Part shown: positions 12,421-27,082 of the stretch, in pieces | How the letters are laid out: every line of letters begins with the position of its first letter | How positions within the stretch are numbered: position 1 is the stretch's first letter | Assembly: GCA_032209605.1 (NCBI GenBank) | Contig: JASFXZ010000001.1 | Span: 37,576,619-37,640,618 of the forward strand | Direction of reading: 5' to 3' | Origin: Mactromeris polynyma | Lineage: Eukaryota > Mollusca > Bivalvia > Venerida > Mactridae | Length of the DNA stretch: 64,000 bases | Notes under the pieces: model-generated | Databases searched by the model: none | What the model was told of the DNA's origin: nothing | What the model saw: only the letters and a program-made list of their open reading frames with translations | Program-made: the position numbers and the translations under genes

Positions 12421-15215
12421 GTTATTGACCACGGACCGAAAGGGGTGGGGTAATACTATTATTTAAAGTCTGGGACATTAGTAAGATCAAGTGACCGAAT
12501 ACATCAGTGTAGTCGAAATATTGTTGAACTTGAGCATAACAAAAACATAAGCTTAAAGCAATAGAAGTAAAGCTGATTTATTGCTCCCAAGATATGTTAG
12601 ACTTGAAAAGTTTGTATCCTGGTACGTGTACAGTCAGTATAATATGGTAATTCTTTCATTACATGATTGCTCTGACGTGCGTGTTTGATGTAGATATGTA
12701 TGGTCTGATTACAGTTCAGTTGGTATGATTGTATCTTTATTCAATGATAGTAATTATGAATTTGACTTGCATTTTGTGTCTAATTGCGCTTTAACACGTC
12801 TCCGTAGCATTGGTACCTGTCGTTTGTGTTTTATGTCTTTAGAACGGCTCCGGTGCTTTAGGAGCAGCGTTTGCATGCGAAGAAAAAAATGTTTCGTTAA
12901 TAAAGGATACAACATCGACGCCCGAGTTCCATGCTAACCAATTCGGTGTATGGTCGCAAGGGGAAGAAAATTGCACGTATAAGTCATAACAATAGCATGC
13001 ATAAAAAGAATGAAAATTTATTCCGAGTACATTTCGTGCAGGTATTTTTCGGGCGTTTTATATGAAACGCTTGTATTGTTTTGTGAATTATAGCGAAAAT
13101 AATGTGTATATTCAATAAAATAAAAGTTTTTGATTGCATTTAAGGTGAATGATTTGTGATATTCCTATTGAACGGTTCTTCGAAATGCATTGAACGAGAC
13201 TTCGCAACAGGCGATCGTAAAAAAAAACAATTATCGTTTGAACGTTTCAAAGTTTAGTGCATTCCATGCTCACATCTGTCATTCTAAGGCTACTATCACA
13301 ATTCAAAATGATAAAACAACATATGTGCATGTGTTTGTTAGATTCCCTTCCGTGTTTTGCGCTTGTTGATAACTATCGAATACAATTAGGTATCGACTGA
13401 TTCTGCCAAAACTTTCTTTGAACTAAGTACTAATTTCCGCTATCAGTAATCTGATCGTGCCATGCATAGCATTCGATAATGTTCTGCGCAGCTTCAACCC
13501 TCCAAAAACGACAGGCGTAAATTTCCTATTGTTACATCATCGATGGCGTGCTCTTTCGAAATTAAGCATAAAGACGGACGTCTATCAGAAATGGAAGCAG
13601 CATTAGGAACTATATTATTATATATCGCACCACTAGCAATCCCTACAGAACAGTTTTGGCAATAAGGTAAAATTATTTGGTATTTATCCGGACATAACAG
13701 GGCTATACTACTTGCCTGAAGACGATATGAAGAAATATACGTTCCTCTGACAGGAAATTTCGCCAAGATGAATAATGCATTTATCTTCCAAACGACGAAT
13801 TTCATGTGAATAATCTCGCCATAAGCTATCATCATGAGAACAGTCAGCACTTGAAACAAGAAAGGTTTTATAGTTTTGATCACTGAATTGGTGATGAATA
13901 AAATAGACAAAACAAGTTCGAATTTGTTGAACAATTGATAGCAAAGTTGTCTTTTTTTTTTAATTCAACGCATAATGCTGTGTCTCGATTTCATTTAACT
14001 TTAATGTACCATATTGGTCATATTTTCATATCTGATATTTCTTTTACAAAAATTAGCTTCAACGAGTAATTTTGCAAAAAACTTACTTGTCTCTAGATCA
14101 CATCTGCTGATTAAAATTAATCATAGACAGAGAACATAGCCAGGAACAATTTCCAAAGGCGAAATTTCCATGTGTTATGCAACTTTAAGCTGAAATTTAT
14201 CCTATGTAATGCGTTTAACCACACCTTGACAAAAAATTCTGCCAACTTTGTTTACGGTTGCTCGGATTTTATATCGTCGTAAACCTCAAATCAAATTACT
14301 TCAGTGTGCCATAAAATACTATGCATCGTTTCAAATAAGCTGCTTGTGATTTGTGTTCGCTGTGCATGTTGAATTTCCAGCTGTAGCTCTTTAATTATTT
14401 GTATTTACCGGTTATTGTCCTTTAATGACAAGTGCGATTTCAGTCTACATCAAATTGAGTCTCGAATATAAATGTATAAAAACAACAAAAGTGGTCGCAA
14501 TCCATTGGCAATTTCTGCTTAACTATCAAGTTATGAATGCCAGAATTAGTCAGAATTTAATCATTAGTCTATGGTAGAAGTTCAAGAGATAAAATATTTC
14601 AATTGCTCCGAAAGCACTTGCGTATTCTTATAGAAAGCATGTATTCGTCTAGGAAAGCATCTAAATACGGAATTGAATTCGATGATTTATTTGATGATCA
14701 ATTCTTTGTACATAGTGTTGCTGCCATGAAACTGAGTCATGAGGGCATAATCTTACTTTTGTTTCACAGAAGACCCACGATAAGAAATCACACTATTTCC
14801 GTGCCAATTGTACTTACTATTTTGTGGGTAATTACGAAAATCTTGAAAAATGTTTTGGTACATTTTGCTTGTGTTTCGACAGAAATACAAGCATTTTAGA
14901 TTGATGGTTATTAACAATGCTTCTTTTAATACTGAACGTTTACAGCACAGATGGAGGTAAATAACGCATTCAATTATCCAATTCTAACGGTATGCAAAGA
15001 GACATGATGTTCTCCCATCGTTATTTATTGCAAAGTTAATACGTAATGATGTATACCAAGAATAATCTAATATATAAATGAACGTACACAAATGTACGAA
15101 AGTCACTAATATTCTACTTCTCTTGTCGTGAGTACTTTTCTGTCTTGTGCCAATTAAGATTTTGATTTAGTTCGTTCGGTTAGGTGTCAGTGTACAGGAA
15201 GGATTAAGATGTTAC
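12421..15215. other. intergenic, no gene recognised
   Basis: AT-rich. The longest frame, 13494-13934 minus (146 codons), has a hydrophobic N-terminal half but matches no family I know. A frame of this length is about what chance would give somewhere in this window, so it is not called as a gene. Confidence 0.5.
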
Positions 15216-15219
15216 ATGG

Positions 15220-15455
15220 AACTCAACATTCACAAGACAACGCCTCCCCACACATATCCCAGGGAAACACCAGCATGCCAAACTTTAGGAGTTTTGGAGG
15301 TGTAAGGGCAGATATCTATTGAAAAGGACCTATAAGGAATTGTCTGGCTGATTATCAAACACAGTCTAGGAGAGTTAGAAGGGACAAGGGGAAGTAGGGA
15401 TGAAATGTGAACCACACCAACAATGATAGATTCAGAGCTAGAAGTCACCATACAT
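15220..15455 (+). repeat. dispersed repeat family A, copy 2
   Basis: Contains ACAAGACAACGCCTCCCCAC, AGGGAAACACCAGCATGCC, GGAGGTGTAAGGGCAGATAT, ATTATCAAACACAGT and AAGTAGGGATGAAATG in the same order as copies 1 and 3. This is the longest and best preserved copy. No coding capacity. Confidence 0.8.
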
Positions 15456-18400
15456 ACTGTTTATTTTTCTTAAACTTTGAGAATGAAAACATCATTATGT
15501 TCATGTAAAAAATCAAGTATTTACTGTGCTCTTACATTGCACTGACCATACATACAGTGAGTTCGTTTCAAAATAATCACTAAAAGTGTCGCACATTATT
15601 TTGATAATTCTAACTGCAACATTCCAATCTACAATTTCTCGTCGTTCTCGTATACGGCATATCCTGCCTACCTTCCATATTCATTTAAATTTCAAGCTTT
15701 TACTATCATTATTCCAGTGTTGATAAATGAAGTGATACTTACCGATTACACAATTAAACTACGAACAATGTTATCCCAACGGAATCTGCATTTATCGTTT
15801 ATCTAAATATTCGCCGGGTTGTTACAGATAAGAGCTAATAAACTGCATTTACTATGAAGGTCGGTATACCATTTTGTCGAGCATTGGATGGTGGAATTTT
15901 CTTACACCGGTTAATGGTCGATTATAAGCCAATGGGACATGGTTGCACCACTTCTGTCTTTTTTATGTGGTTTATGGTGTCGGGTCAAACTAAAAATATT
16001 ATATTAACAAAAAGTGTTGATCGTATTTTGAATGAAATTCGAATTTCCTAAGCAGCTGAGTTTCTTACAACTTTTCATGTGTTCTCCATCGAGCAACTGA
16101 CGCACTATCTACATTAAACAGAGGTAGAAAGAATTTTAAAGACATACAAAACGTTAAGTGTAATTATGCTCCGTTCGAATTTGTGAACTAACATGCCCAG
16201 AATGACGGTCGTGCAGATAATATAGTGATTAAAGTATAAACATATAAACTAATTACATTAGATCAAGCGACTCGAGTATCATTGTTTAGCCCAAATAGGC
16301 AATTCATGCAAACATGCTTTTCAAGCCTTATCTGAATTCTTCGGCGCAGCCGTATTAACATGGTTTTGCTATTTGCATATCATAATATCTTACGTTTACC
16401 ACCAAGGCAATTTCTCTTCAACCGAACAACGTTTGTAACCTTGGCGCGGATTGGTTAACCTTTCGATAAAGGGTACGTTACGTTACCGAAAGGTACTGAA
16501 TTTCGGTGAATTTACCGAAAACCATTTTGGATCTGGACTAACCAGCAATTGTAACATCTCGGCATTTTTATGTTGCACAACAAATCTTAATCTTCCAATT
16601 GCGCCGACCATCGTTTTTCAAGATATTACTTATTATAAATCCAACTTGGAGAAACTAGCTCTAAACGGGTGTACTGTGATACATCAAGCCAAGTGTCAGA
16701 TGTAGTTTTATAATTACTCGCAATAAGAAGAAGACGTTCCCTTACACAGTCATATAGATCATCTGATTTATTGACGCATTTCTGTTGAATCTTTAAGTAG
16801 ATACCACATCTTATTGTTTCGCGCAATGCATTGTTTTGCTTGTTGTTATTTATACGTCGTCACCCTTTAGCTGATTATTCCTCTAAAATATTTATCATTT
16901 CTACACACTGTTCTGTTGCGAATTACCTAATTGGAATTCTTTACAATGCAGTGGTTGCTAAAGTATCGTACTAACAGTTAAATCAGTATTTCTTCTTGTA
17001 ATGCAACGAATGATGGTATTAATTAAGATATGCAACAAAAGGTTAATTCAATCCTATTATTACATACTATTTGCCGGTGTGTTTAAAGTCAAGCTTCGAC
17101 TTCGTGTCGTTACCACGATAATCACTCTTTGTAACTTTTAATTACTTTTAACTTGCAAAAACAGTATGGTATGTTAACCTTATGATAAGTCTTCATTGTT
17201 AACACCAATCCTTTGACAACATGTTACATTAAATGAATAGACCGCTTGTAACAGGCCTCGACTCTGTTGTGTTGTTTTTGTTACAACGTGGTTTTTATCA
17301 GAAAACATTACTTAGTTTTAGCACTTTCATTAATGAAATCAATTTATATTATCTATTTTTACACTTTATTTATTTATATACTTTGATGGGTTTAACATGT
17401 TGCATAATTCATTATGAAAAAGGCAGTATTGAATAATCCAATGATAATACTTTAGTGCACACGTATTGATCAGCAAGATGTTTTGACCCACGTGAGGCTA
17501 AATAAGCTATAGTATTGCTTAACATATATTATACTTTAGCCCGTCCATGGTGCCCAATCGAGTGTTATACTTTCTTCTTCCAAGTGCCTCATCATTTCCT
17601 TTACTAGCGTTTCCTGTTTAGTGCGAATGTCTTTAAACATTCTGGTGTCTTAGTGTAGCCCCTATTTGTAATTCTCCAAACATATGACTGTTCAAATAAT
17701 TAGAACGTTATGTAAGCCCGTGTTTGTTTCATTTCTATGTGCGTCTAACTGATATTCAATTATAGTTAATCTGGTTGATGGTAATGTGGTGTCTACTGTT
17801 GTTATCTATATATGGATACTCTAGATGTTTAAAAGTAGCAAATGTAATTTGAAGAAGGTGGTGTACATGTTTCATAGACCGGCAATTATATTAGTGTTTA
17901 GTGAACAACATGAAGTGTGAACTGTCCATGTAGTTACAGTTTGATCATAGTGATCATAATTCCAATTCAACCTTCTTTGTTGAGAATATACGCGCATTTT
18001 TTAGTAGTTTGACTACACGTAAACTGATCCAATTAATTGATAACTTTTCTAATGCCTGCATGATTTGTTGTAAATTTGTTACAATGCCGTCGCGTGAGAA
18101 ATTAAATGAAGTGTATTATTAACTATGTCTGTTCGTCATTCTTGAAACATATTTGTCTCTGTGGAGTATCCGACAGCAATCCTATTATTGTCCTGGCAGA
18201 AATCTAAAAATTGTAATTATGAATTATATGGTGTCGTTAGACGAAACTGTTGTCAGTTTAAATTATAAATGTAACCATACGTATTATATTATAATAATTA
18301 AAACATGGTGGTACAATTTATTACATTAGCTGCAATGTTTGGTATTGATAGATTGATGCGCTTTCATTTTTTCTATTTTTCGATCCATTTTGCTTCAATT

Positions 18401-20580
18401 CAGTATTATTATTTTTTACTTTCCTTTAATTTTTTTAGTGATGTATGTTTGTATGCATATGGAGAAGTGAGAAACATTCGAAAGAAAAGAATACCTTCAC
18501 ATAGCATACTTGTTAAGTTGCTAAGATTGTGGTGTGGGACATGCTCTATCAAGTGCAAACTATTTGTTTGAATTATTTTGTGATAAACATTATTTGACGA
18601 TAACAAAAAGACAAAGCTTTGTTGAATGTATTACCAATTTACTTTTCGGAACACTTGAAGAACTTGTCTAGAGACAAAAATTATTGCCTAGTCTGATAAT
18701 TACATGTGCTGTATTGCCGATAGGTGCATGTTCTTTGATTCTGTTACAACGTTGGTTTGTTATGCAAAGCTATAATTGTTCCATTATTTCTTATTAGCTC
18801 AGTCAAGGTGCTGTCAGTGTCAATAATGCATTGCTTTGAATTAGATACATTCTATTCAATTTAAAAGAATTTAAAAGAACTTCCCAAAGGAAATATTGCA
18901 GTTACAGAGATACATAGTCATAGCATGCATAGTGATTGCAACAAGTATACTTAACTTTATGATAAATTCCCGGCATCTAAAGTGAACACATTTTGCAATC
19001 GGATCAATATAAACATAGTTATATAAAATAGACAGACGTAATTTGTGCCCTTAACATAGGTCCATATACAACAAAGACATCCAGACAGTGGAACAAAATT
19101 TCAGTTGATATGCATTCCTGCAATTTTGCCTGAGTCGTAGGTTGTAAATATGTCTTTGTGTAATGTGTATGCGATTTTCCTGCTCGACTTTGGCAACAAG
19201 TCTCAAAACCCAAGTGTAAGATTTACCGTTTCTGAATTTAATGTTACAATGGTCGCATGGTTCAGTGTTTTCAGATCTTTGTCCATGTGGCCTTATTCAC
19301 AAACAATGTATAAGTCTGAAACTCTGACTTAGACTTTATACGAGTATATACCAGCCCTTTCATTAGCATTTATTCGGTCAAATTTTCATTCGTTTTAATT
19401 TGTTACCCTCTAGACACGATAGGTATTTTGTATTAAAATGTGTTGTTATATCAATATACTAGGAGCAAAATGACATTTGGTCTTTTAAAGTTATAGTCTG
19501 AGTTTCAGTCTTATAACGTTTAAGAATTGGGCCACTGAACATAGATTGTCTACGGTTTACATCAGTGTGTGCAATTAATGTTTCCACACTCCCGCAGCAC
19601 ATTCTCTTTGTCTGTGGCAACTGGTATGACCGTAATGAAATGGAAGTTTAAATCATTTTTTCCCATGATCTTCCTGAGTGTGTTGTCTGGTTTAAATGGC
19701 CTCACAAAGGCACGCATGACTCTACTTTAATTAGGTTTGACTTAATTAAGTTAATTTACAGTGTTAACATGTTTCCCAAGGCTAATGTGTGAATGTTTCG
19801 TAGCTTAGAATAGCTAAGTTTTAAAATCTAGTACTGACGGAGCAGATAGACATGTCTGTCACATTTGCAACATCTTAAAACATATAAAACTGCTATTTTA
19901 ATTGTCTTGTTTGTTGAGGGTAAAGTCAAATCGGCAAAATTGATGCCATACAAGGTCTCTTCAACATGTGTCATGTTACATCACCATCAGACAAAAAGTA
20001 CGCTAGTTAGGCTCTAGACCTCATTACCAGTTTAAAATCCATAGATGCCATTGAACGATACATTCACCGGAGGACGGATGACTCATGTTCGTGTTAATTG
20101 AAAAGCTCAACAACCGGGGTTTTGTTCTATAAATTTAAAATTCAAAATCAAATTAATATCATAATATGAGAAATATAAGCTGCAAGTGCCAACTCATTAA
20201 TTATGTTATGGTTTAAAATCAAGTAACAGTTTCATCTTACTCTTATATCGGGATTTATTTGTCTTCATATAATTACACTATTGGAATAAACAACAAATTC
20301 ATTGTGCAGTACCATTATTTAATCATGAACAAATACATTAACATCACAGTTGTAATAAGATAAACGGATAATGGCGCATTGTGCAAAATATTTAATTCAA
20401 ATTCGGGAGATACAATTACATTGGTCTGAAAAATTAATAATCCAATGCAGAATTCTTATTCATCGCATTGCGAAAGCCGAGCGTTTTACGATGCGCAACA
20501 ATATAATGTATTATTTCTAAAGTTTAGGAGAAAATCATTAGCAAATCCGGTTTACTGCTCCTTTCTCTCTCATGAAAGAT
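15456..20580. other. intergenic, no feature recognised
   Basis: Five kilobases of AT-rich sequence with only short frames of hydrophobic, low-complexity composition (for example 18305-18571 plus). I saw no exon with matching splice sites, no tandem array and no clear inverted repeat. The first exon(s) of the Ig gene could lie here unseen. Confidence 0.45.
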
Positions 20581-20587
20581 TAAGGGC

Positions 20588-20760
20588 TACAAACACACAA
20601 GACAATGCCTCCCCACACAGATCCCAAGGCAACACCAGCCGACGCAACACTTGGAATTAAGGAGGTGTAAGAGCAAATATCTATCAATGGGAATTGGTAA
20701 GAAATAAATATTTGGGTGACTATCAAACATCCATGGATAATTTAAGTCCACTTTACTACC
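20588..20760 (+). repeat. dispersed repeat family A, copy 3
   Basis: Contains ACAAGACAATGCCTCCCCAC, CAGATCCCAAGGCAACACC, GGAGGTGTAAGAGCAAATAT and GACTATCAAACATCCATGG, ending near GGATAATTTAAGTCC, where copy 1 continues with GTGGACAACA. The 3' part is missing. Confidence 0.75.
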
Positions 20761-21595
20761 TTAGTTTACATAGTATCTGTAGTAACTTCAAAAACCTCAG
20801 CCAGCATGGACACTATCGCAAGGCAAGTTGCCTTGTTACAACCGGTCATCCATTTGGTTCCAAACATATGATTTGTTTTTGATCACATAGTTCAGATATT
20901 CATATAATAATTTGAAATTCTTTGGTATCGTATGCGTATGATAATAATTAGTAGAAATATTGTATTAGCGTCTTTAGTAAAGACCATGTCTCCGCATTCC
21001 AATGTGACAAGAAAGCTGCTTGGCACCTAGTATTTGATGTTTTCTTTAAAAAAAACACTCATTATCATGACTCAATTTGTCGTGTATCGTGTAATTCGAG
21101 AGTCCACAAATTCCTGAATGCCAATTATACGAAGGAACAGAAAATTCCAACCCGACCATCGACCTAATTTCACGATTATTAATGTCACCAGCTTAGATAA
21201 ACTGAGCAATGTCTGTGACAGCTGTTTTAGAATGCAGTCATTTGTTGTCATTTTCCATCAAATCGTGCAATTCCTGGAAACATAAATTATTTGTTTGCGG
21301 GACCGAACCATAAACAAGGTCAGACAAACATGTTGACTCCTCCCAGTGGTATTTGTTTTCCGGACCTAAAGAATAAATGTAAAACAAACGAAAAAAGTCG
21401 ACTAACCCATCCTAAGTGTTGAAGGACGAATGCCTGTATACGCATTATCGTCTGTCCATTGATCATTGAGCCTGGTGAGCGAATCCATATTTACGTGATC
21501 ATATTTCATAACATCAACAGACATTATATTTTAACCAGGTATTTCAATTTAGTTGTATGGCTAATAAAAGCCAGCTAATTTCTTATTTCTCCATT
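20761..21595. other. intergenic, no feature recognised
   Basis: AT-rich spacer between two copies of family A. Nothing else was identified. Confidence 0.5.
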
Positions 21596-21597
21596 CT

Positions 21598-21712
21598 CAC
21601 AGATGTTTGCCTTTGCATCTCCTCAACTCCTAATGTATCGATCGTCGATGTTTCCCTGTGATCTGTGTGGTGAGGCATTGTCTTGTGAATGCGGCGTTCC
21701 CTGTATCAGCTT
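21598..21712 (-). repeat. dispersed repeat family A, copy 4 (inverted)
   Basis: On the plus strand it reads TTTGCATCTCCTCAACTCC, then CTGTGTGGTGAGGCATTGTC and TTGTGAATGCGGCGTTCCCTG. This is the reverse complement of the left part of copies 1-3. Confidence 0.7.
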
Positions 21713-24700
21713 AATTATTTCTTATAATAGAATAACAGACGGAGGATAATTTCATGTTTCTAAAATATATCCACAATAGCTCTCAATTTTGTACAATGTC
21801 TACATTATTTGGACGAATGTGCAATTAGCGGTTTCAAAAGTCTACTAATGACCAATGGTTGTCTGAATTTGACGATACCGTGGATACTTAATCGCAGAAA
21901 AATTTCATTTAACTTCATTTCTGTTAATGTTCCTTTCCAACAACGCTATGTTCAACAAGTCTGTTTAGTTCATTAATTACGCCTCCCTACATTAATCTTG
22001 TTTGTCTCCAAGTAGATATCATCATACTGGTACGTTGTTTCGTCACGTTTAATTGGTAAACAACTCGAACTACAAAGCAAATATATTACATAGCAATAGC
22101 CCTGTAATTTTACGGATGGTATGATGTCTCGCAAGACTTAAATTTTGTTATATAATTCATTCGTTTCATTAGAGTTTGGTCGAGACAACAATACATCATT
22201 CTTAGGTTCAAAGACATTTATACTTGACATTTTGTGGAGAAATTCTAGTTCAAGGGATAGCTTTCACTTTTTAATTGATCTTTATTTATGACAACTACGA
22301 TTAATGTTCGAATAACAATATCACACTTTATAGAGAAACATAATAAGGCATATAACATCTTGAAGTGACACATTAATAACATGTCTGACAATGGGTTCGT
22401 CGACCTAGTAGTATGCTTTTACTGACAGTTGCCATTGTTCCAATCAATTCTTGGGTTGAGAGCATTGTTCTGATTTCTCAAATGGAGAAACATGTAGGTA
22501 CATTGGTTACAAATGATTTTAATGTATAGAGAAGGATCGTCAGACAATGACTATCTAATGAAAACTAGACAAAATGTATCTGATCTTGGATAGTGTCATG
22601 ATATAGTGTAGCATGTTAAATCATATTTAAATAGGGTTCAGAGAATATATTTCCCGGGAACTGTTAACTAATTGCATGAATTCTGCCGTGTTGGACTAAT
22701 GTTCAAATTCATTTCGAGGTTTCGAAATATGATTTCCGCTCCAAAGATGTCCAAGTAGGCTTTCTAGATATTGTGTGAAACACGTAACGAGAGTTTAAAC
22801 ATATCCGTTTTGAAATATTCTTTACCAAAAACTGTCCCGTTATTCACCATTGTACGTATATCAAGCATTATAATGTTAAAATACTTGATAAGGTACTATT
22901 ATTTACAGCAGATGTTATGTATATGCATTACCCAATTTAAATAATATTATTATGTTGCATTACGGAACGTGAAGTCATCGCGTTGCTATAAGAGCAGAGA
23001 CAAACTAATTCCTTGTAAAAAAGTAATGTTATGAACGTTTGATAAAGCTAAAGCATTGTCTGCAAAAACGATCAGAATCATTGGCGATGGTTTGATCTAC
23101 AGGCAGTAAATACTATTAGTAAAGTCATAATATACAACAACGCAAAGTGAATAAATACGCTACATAACCATTGATATCGTATAAAAACAGTTCAAAAATT
23201 GCATGCAAGTTAACAATTATTGTACCACACAGGACTAACAACATCTTTCATGCAATCCAGCATGCGTCATTAAAAGTATGTCTGTCAATGTGTTAACCAT
23301 CCTACCATTGTTAAGTTTTCATCTCCACTGTAAGGTGTAACGTTTTCACAGACTATCACTACATCATCAACAATGCTGTGTAATCTATTTAGCGAAGCCA
23401 AATTCAAAATTATGTCTGCGGTTATTATTTCAAAAGCCTCTGTGATCAGCTTAATTATGATTCAATCCAATGCTAATTTTACTGATGTTCTCATACGGGA
23501 TTTGTGCTCAATACAGATAATTCCCCTGGGGCTTAGGATTGGTTTGCGAATATGTGAATCACAAATTGTCACGCGGCTTAAATGAACAATCCATCTCAGA
23601 TTATCTGTCTGGTAGCAACATGTGTAATTTTCGTAATAAACAATCATTTATGGTTATGTGATGTTGATTATTGAAAACTAGAAACATTACAAAATATGCC
23701 ATATATGGCATGTGCAGATGCATAATGTCTTGTCAATATATGAGTACGTGTTCCTAAAGCGGATTTTGCACCATCGCGTGATTAGTTCCATTTTGCACTA
23801 AGGTAGCACTGAAAACTATAGTCACAATACCGGATGTATTATGCGTGTGAGATGCATTACTGTTTAATGACTATATAACTAGTTTGTCTGCGCATATAAC
23901 CATCAATGCAGACACATCGCCATCAATTTCACGACAACGTTACACACAATGTTCACTTATCACACCATAGACATACTATATGAGACATTGCTACTTGGGT
24001 TTATGGTAACCAATCAATCAAATGCATTTAAATAGCATCCTTTGTTTATAACTATGTATGTAATCTCATCTTGGTGCAAATGTACAAATGAAGAAAGGCG
24101 TCGCGGAGGAATTGCAATGTACATTTAAGTGCAGGCACCATCCCGTACAGAGCGTCATTCGTGTAGACTAGTGCACTTTACCACGATGGAATAACTGTCA
24201 GTGATCACATTTGGATATAGCTCATATTACATAATTGAAGAAGCTATTCGATAAGCCGATTTGTACCGGGTGTTTAAAAGTTCGTTTACTAGTTTGAATT
24301 TTAATATTTGTCTGAATATTATGTCGCTATGGACTAACAGTTTACTTCTGCTCGTCAGTTTTTCATAAAACAAATAATTTTAAAAAAGCTGTATCGTACA
24401 TTATGCGAAATGACGCATTATACAAATTTTATCTAAATTCAGACTTTGAGGATACATTTTTAACAGCCTATAGAAAGGCAGGGGAATGCATTGGTATTGT
24501 CCAAGAGCACGTTATTGTTATACATCGGAACAATATATAACCAAAAGGTTAATATTGCCTTCCATACACATTATGTATTTATGATCAGTTAAGACACCAT
24601 GGGCCTGTTGTGTAACGGCTTAACCCCAATACCGTAAGTAAGTGATATGATTTCAAGACAAAGTGGAAGCACTTACATCAAAGTGTTTTCTAAATTGATC

Positions 24701-26925
24701 CGGGGTGTAAAAACCTTGTTTCAAAGTATGATCCATGTGCGACGTTAGTTGAACCGCCATTAAATATGTAGTTATGCAAGAACCTTCGTTTATTACAGAC
24801 GTGTAAAACAGATGATGTCACTTCAAGACACTGCTTTTAATTACGGATGTAAAACGTATTTTTGTACTTTAATACCATTCATGCAATATTTACTTGTATA
24901 TCATGGTTCAATATCAATTTTAACTTTCTCATTCTAGTTATTATTGATACTTTAGTCAAGTAATAAAATTCTCGAAATGTGGTCAGATAATGATTCGTGG
25001 AACCGATACATACAGTATATACATCGGTAAACTTTGCAACTCGGAACCAGATTCTAAAAAAATGAGATAAAGTTATGAACATCGTGGTATTACTCCATTA
25101 TAGGCAAGATCATATTCCGAGCAAGCGCTGAGTTTCATGCACATATTTTAAATTTGTATGTTCAGCAAGATTTGTCAATTACCTAATACCTAATTAAACC
25201 ATTTTAGCTTTACCTGATGCATTCATAAATGCTCTAGAGGCAAATATCTTATCGACGTATATTCTTCCAACAAACAACATAATTACGACACCTTCGATAT
25301 CAATATGAACTCGATGCATCATTAAGAACTGACAAAAACAACTGCAAAAATGAGAATCTGGATCATTTGTAACAATGTCTTTAATAATGTTTAAAGTGCA
25401 GCAAGTGCCAACCGATACGCCAAAGTAAAGACAACATCATTTAGATAGAATGTGCTTTTCTGTTCATAATGATGCGGTGCATACGCCTGCAATTATGTGT
25501 GACTTTACATACTTTAAAACATGCTATTAAATTGAACAACGTTAAGCTTAACCTGGTTTCTATATTGAGTTATAATGCGTTCTCACTTCAACCTATGAAT
25601 CAAGTTAAATAAAATGCTTGTTAGTACGGGGTCCTGTTGGTGACGTTGCATAATGTTGTGTAAGCGCCTGCGACTGACGACCGTACGATGGATCATGAAA
25701 CGCTAAAATGCAATACCATTTAAGACGATACAAGCGACGGTAAAATGTGAACTTGTCGTTCCCTTTTGAATGTTATGTTCCCTATAGCAGTAAAATCCCT
25801 CTTTTGCAATACCTCATTACAACGGTACACTCGATAGTACTGCGCAAACATGGACGACAGTACAAGGACACGTGATCTAAAACTTGTCTCTAAGACGCGT
25901 CATACAGTCGCGCCTCGTATCCTAGAATGCACATTGTCCCCAACATGATGCTTTTAGAAGTATGAAGCCTTCTATAAAATGTTCATTGCGAAAGAGAACT
26001 TAAACACTGCAAAAAGCACTGCACAGAATATTCTAAAACCTGTTTGATGAATGCATTTTAATCTGAAATTCAGAGGGAAGGGGACCTGTGTATCGTTAAA
26101 ATATTTCCCTGCGAGGAATATAAATATCAATTTAATCATAAATAAACGTTCTTCTCAAATGGCTGGAGAGTTGTTTGTGGAATCAAGTCAGTAAATTTTA
26201 AGGGTTTTGCTTGAAGCGACATTTCTTATCTTTCTCATGCATTATACTGCGTTCATATTCTTTTGTTCGTTTATACTTCAATCTGTTTTTGGGGAATCGA
26301 ACAGTCGAATATGCGTTCATATGTTTCAATATTCGAATACTTATTCGGGTTTCGCTTTTCGATAAAAATAAAAAATCGATATAAAAGATAAAAGCAAGAC
26401 TGAGTATAATTGTAATGGTCTGGTTACTATGAATGGCATGATATAAACATGTGGTATTTACATGTGAAGTTGTATAGTAGGGGGGGAGGCAAGAGATAAA
26501 CTTTAACACTCTGGGGATGACACTTTAGAATAAAAATTATTCATGGAAAATTGTGCTATGATTAAAATACTTTAGTTTTCACCACATTTAGCTCAACTTA
26601 TGTCCTTAGCATCAAATAGACATTTAGATGTTGCTTTCACTTTCAGAACAAGTTGAAACAAGTGACGCTAAAAATTTATTTTGTGTCGGTTACAAAGTTT
26701 TTATGCAGTTCATATCATGTGTATACGCAAGAAGAAATAGTATTCGAATATTCGTTCAGAAGGTTGTCCATTCGCATACCTAGTGTTTTACAATTTACCC
26801 AGACAAGTAATAATTGTTTTTAATATTTTGGTCTCATTACAAATAACATATTCAGAAAGTGACTTCTTTTAACTACATAATAGTGTTAATCTCCTCTGTG
26901 TAAGATTTAAATATGTTGTAGGTTT
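21713..26925. other. intergenic, no feature recognised
   Basis: AT-rich. A slightly GC-richer stretch at about 25620-25950 has no sustained open frame. No repeats or exon-like blocks were identified. Confidence 0.45.
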
Positions 26926-26929
26926 ATGG

Positions 26930-27082
26930 TCGACCAGGCCATTCCTTGCACCCTTGTTCCTTTGCGTATTACCCTTGCACCTCCTCAAATGCCTGATGTT
27001 TTATGAACTGTTGTTTTTTCGGAGGTCTGTGTGGAGAGGCACTGTCTTATGTATGATGCGTTCCCTGCAGCAACTTATTCTC
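26930..27082 (-). repeat. dispersed repeat family A, copy 5 (inverted)
   Basis: On the plus strand it reads TACCCTTGCACCTCCTCAAA, GGTCTGTGTGGAGAGGCACT and TGTCTTATGTATGATGCG, the reverse complement of family A's left part. Its divergence from copy 4 suggests that the two did not arise from one recent duplication. The 66-codon plus frame here is a shadow. Confidence 0.7.

Noticed and set aside
13494..13934. 146-codon minus-strand frame with hydrophobic N-terminal half
   Set aside because: It resembles a membrane protein only through AT-driven Ile/Phe/Leu content. No motif or homologous pattern was recognised.
18305..18571. Possible signal-peptide exon of the Ig gene
   Set aside because: Hydrophobic but lacking a sensible cleavage site and a phase-1 donor in the right place.
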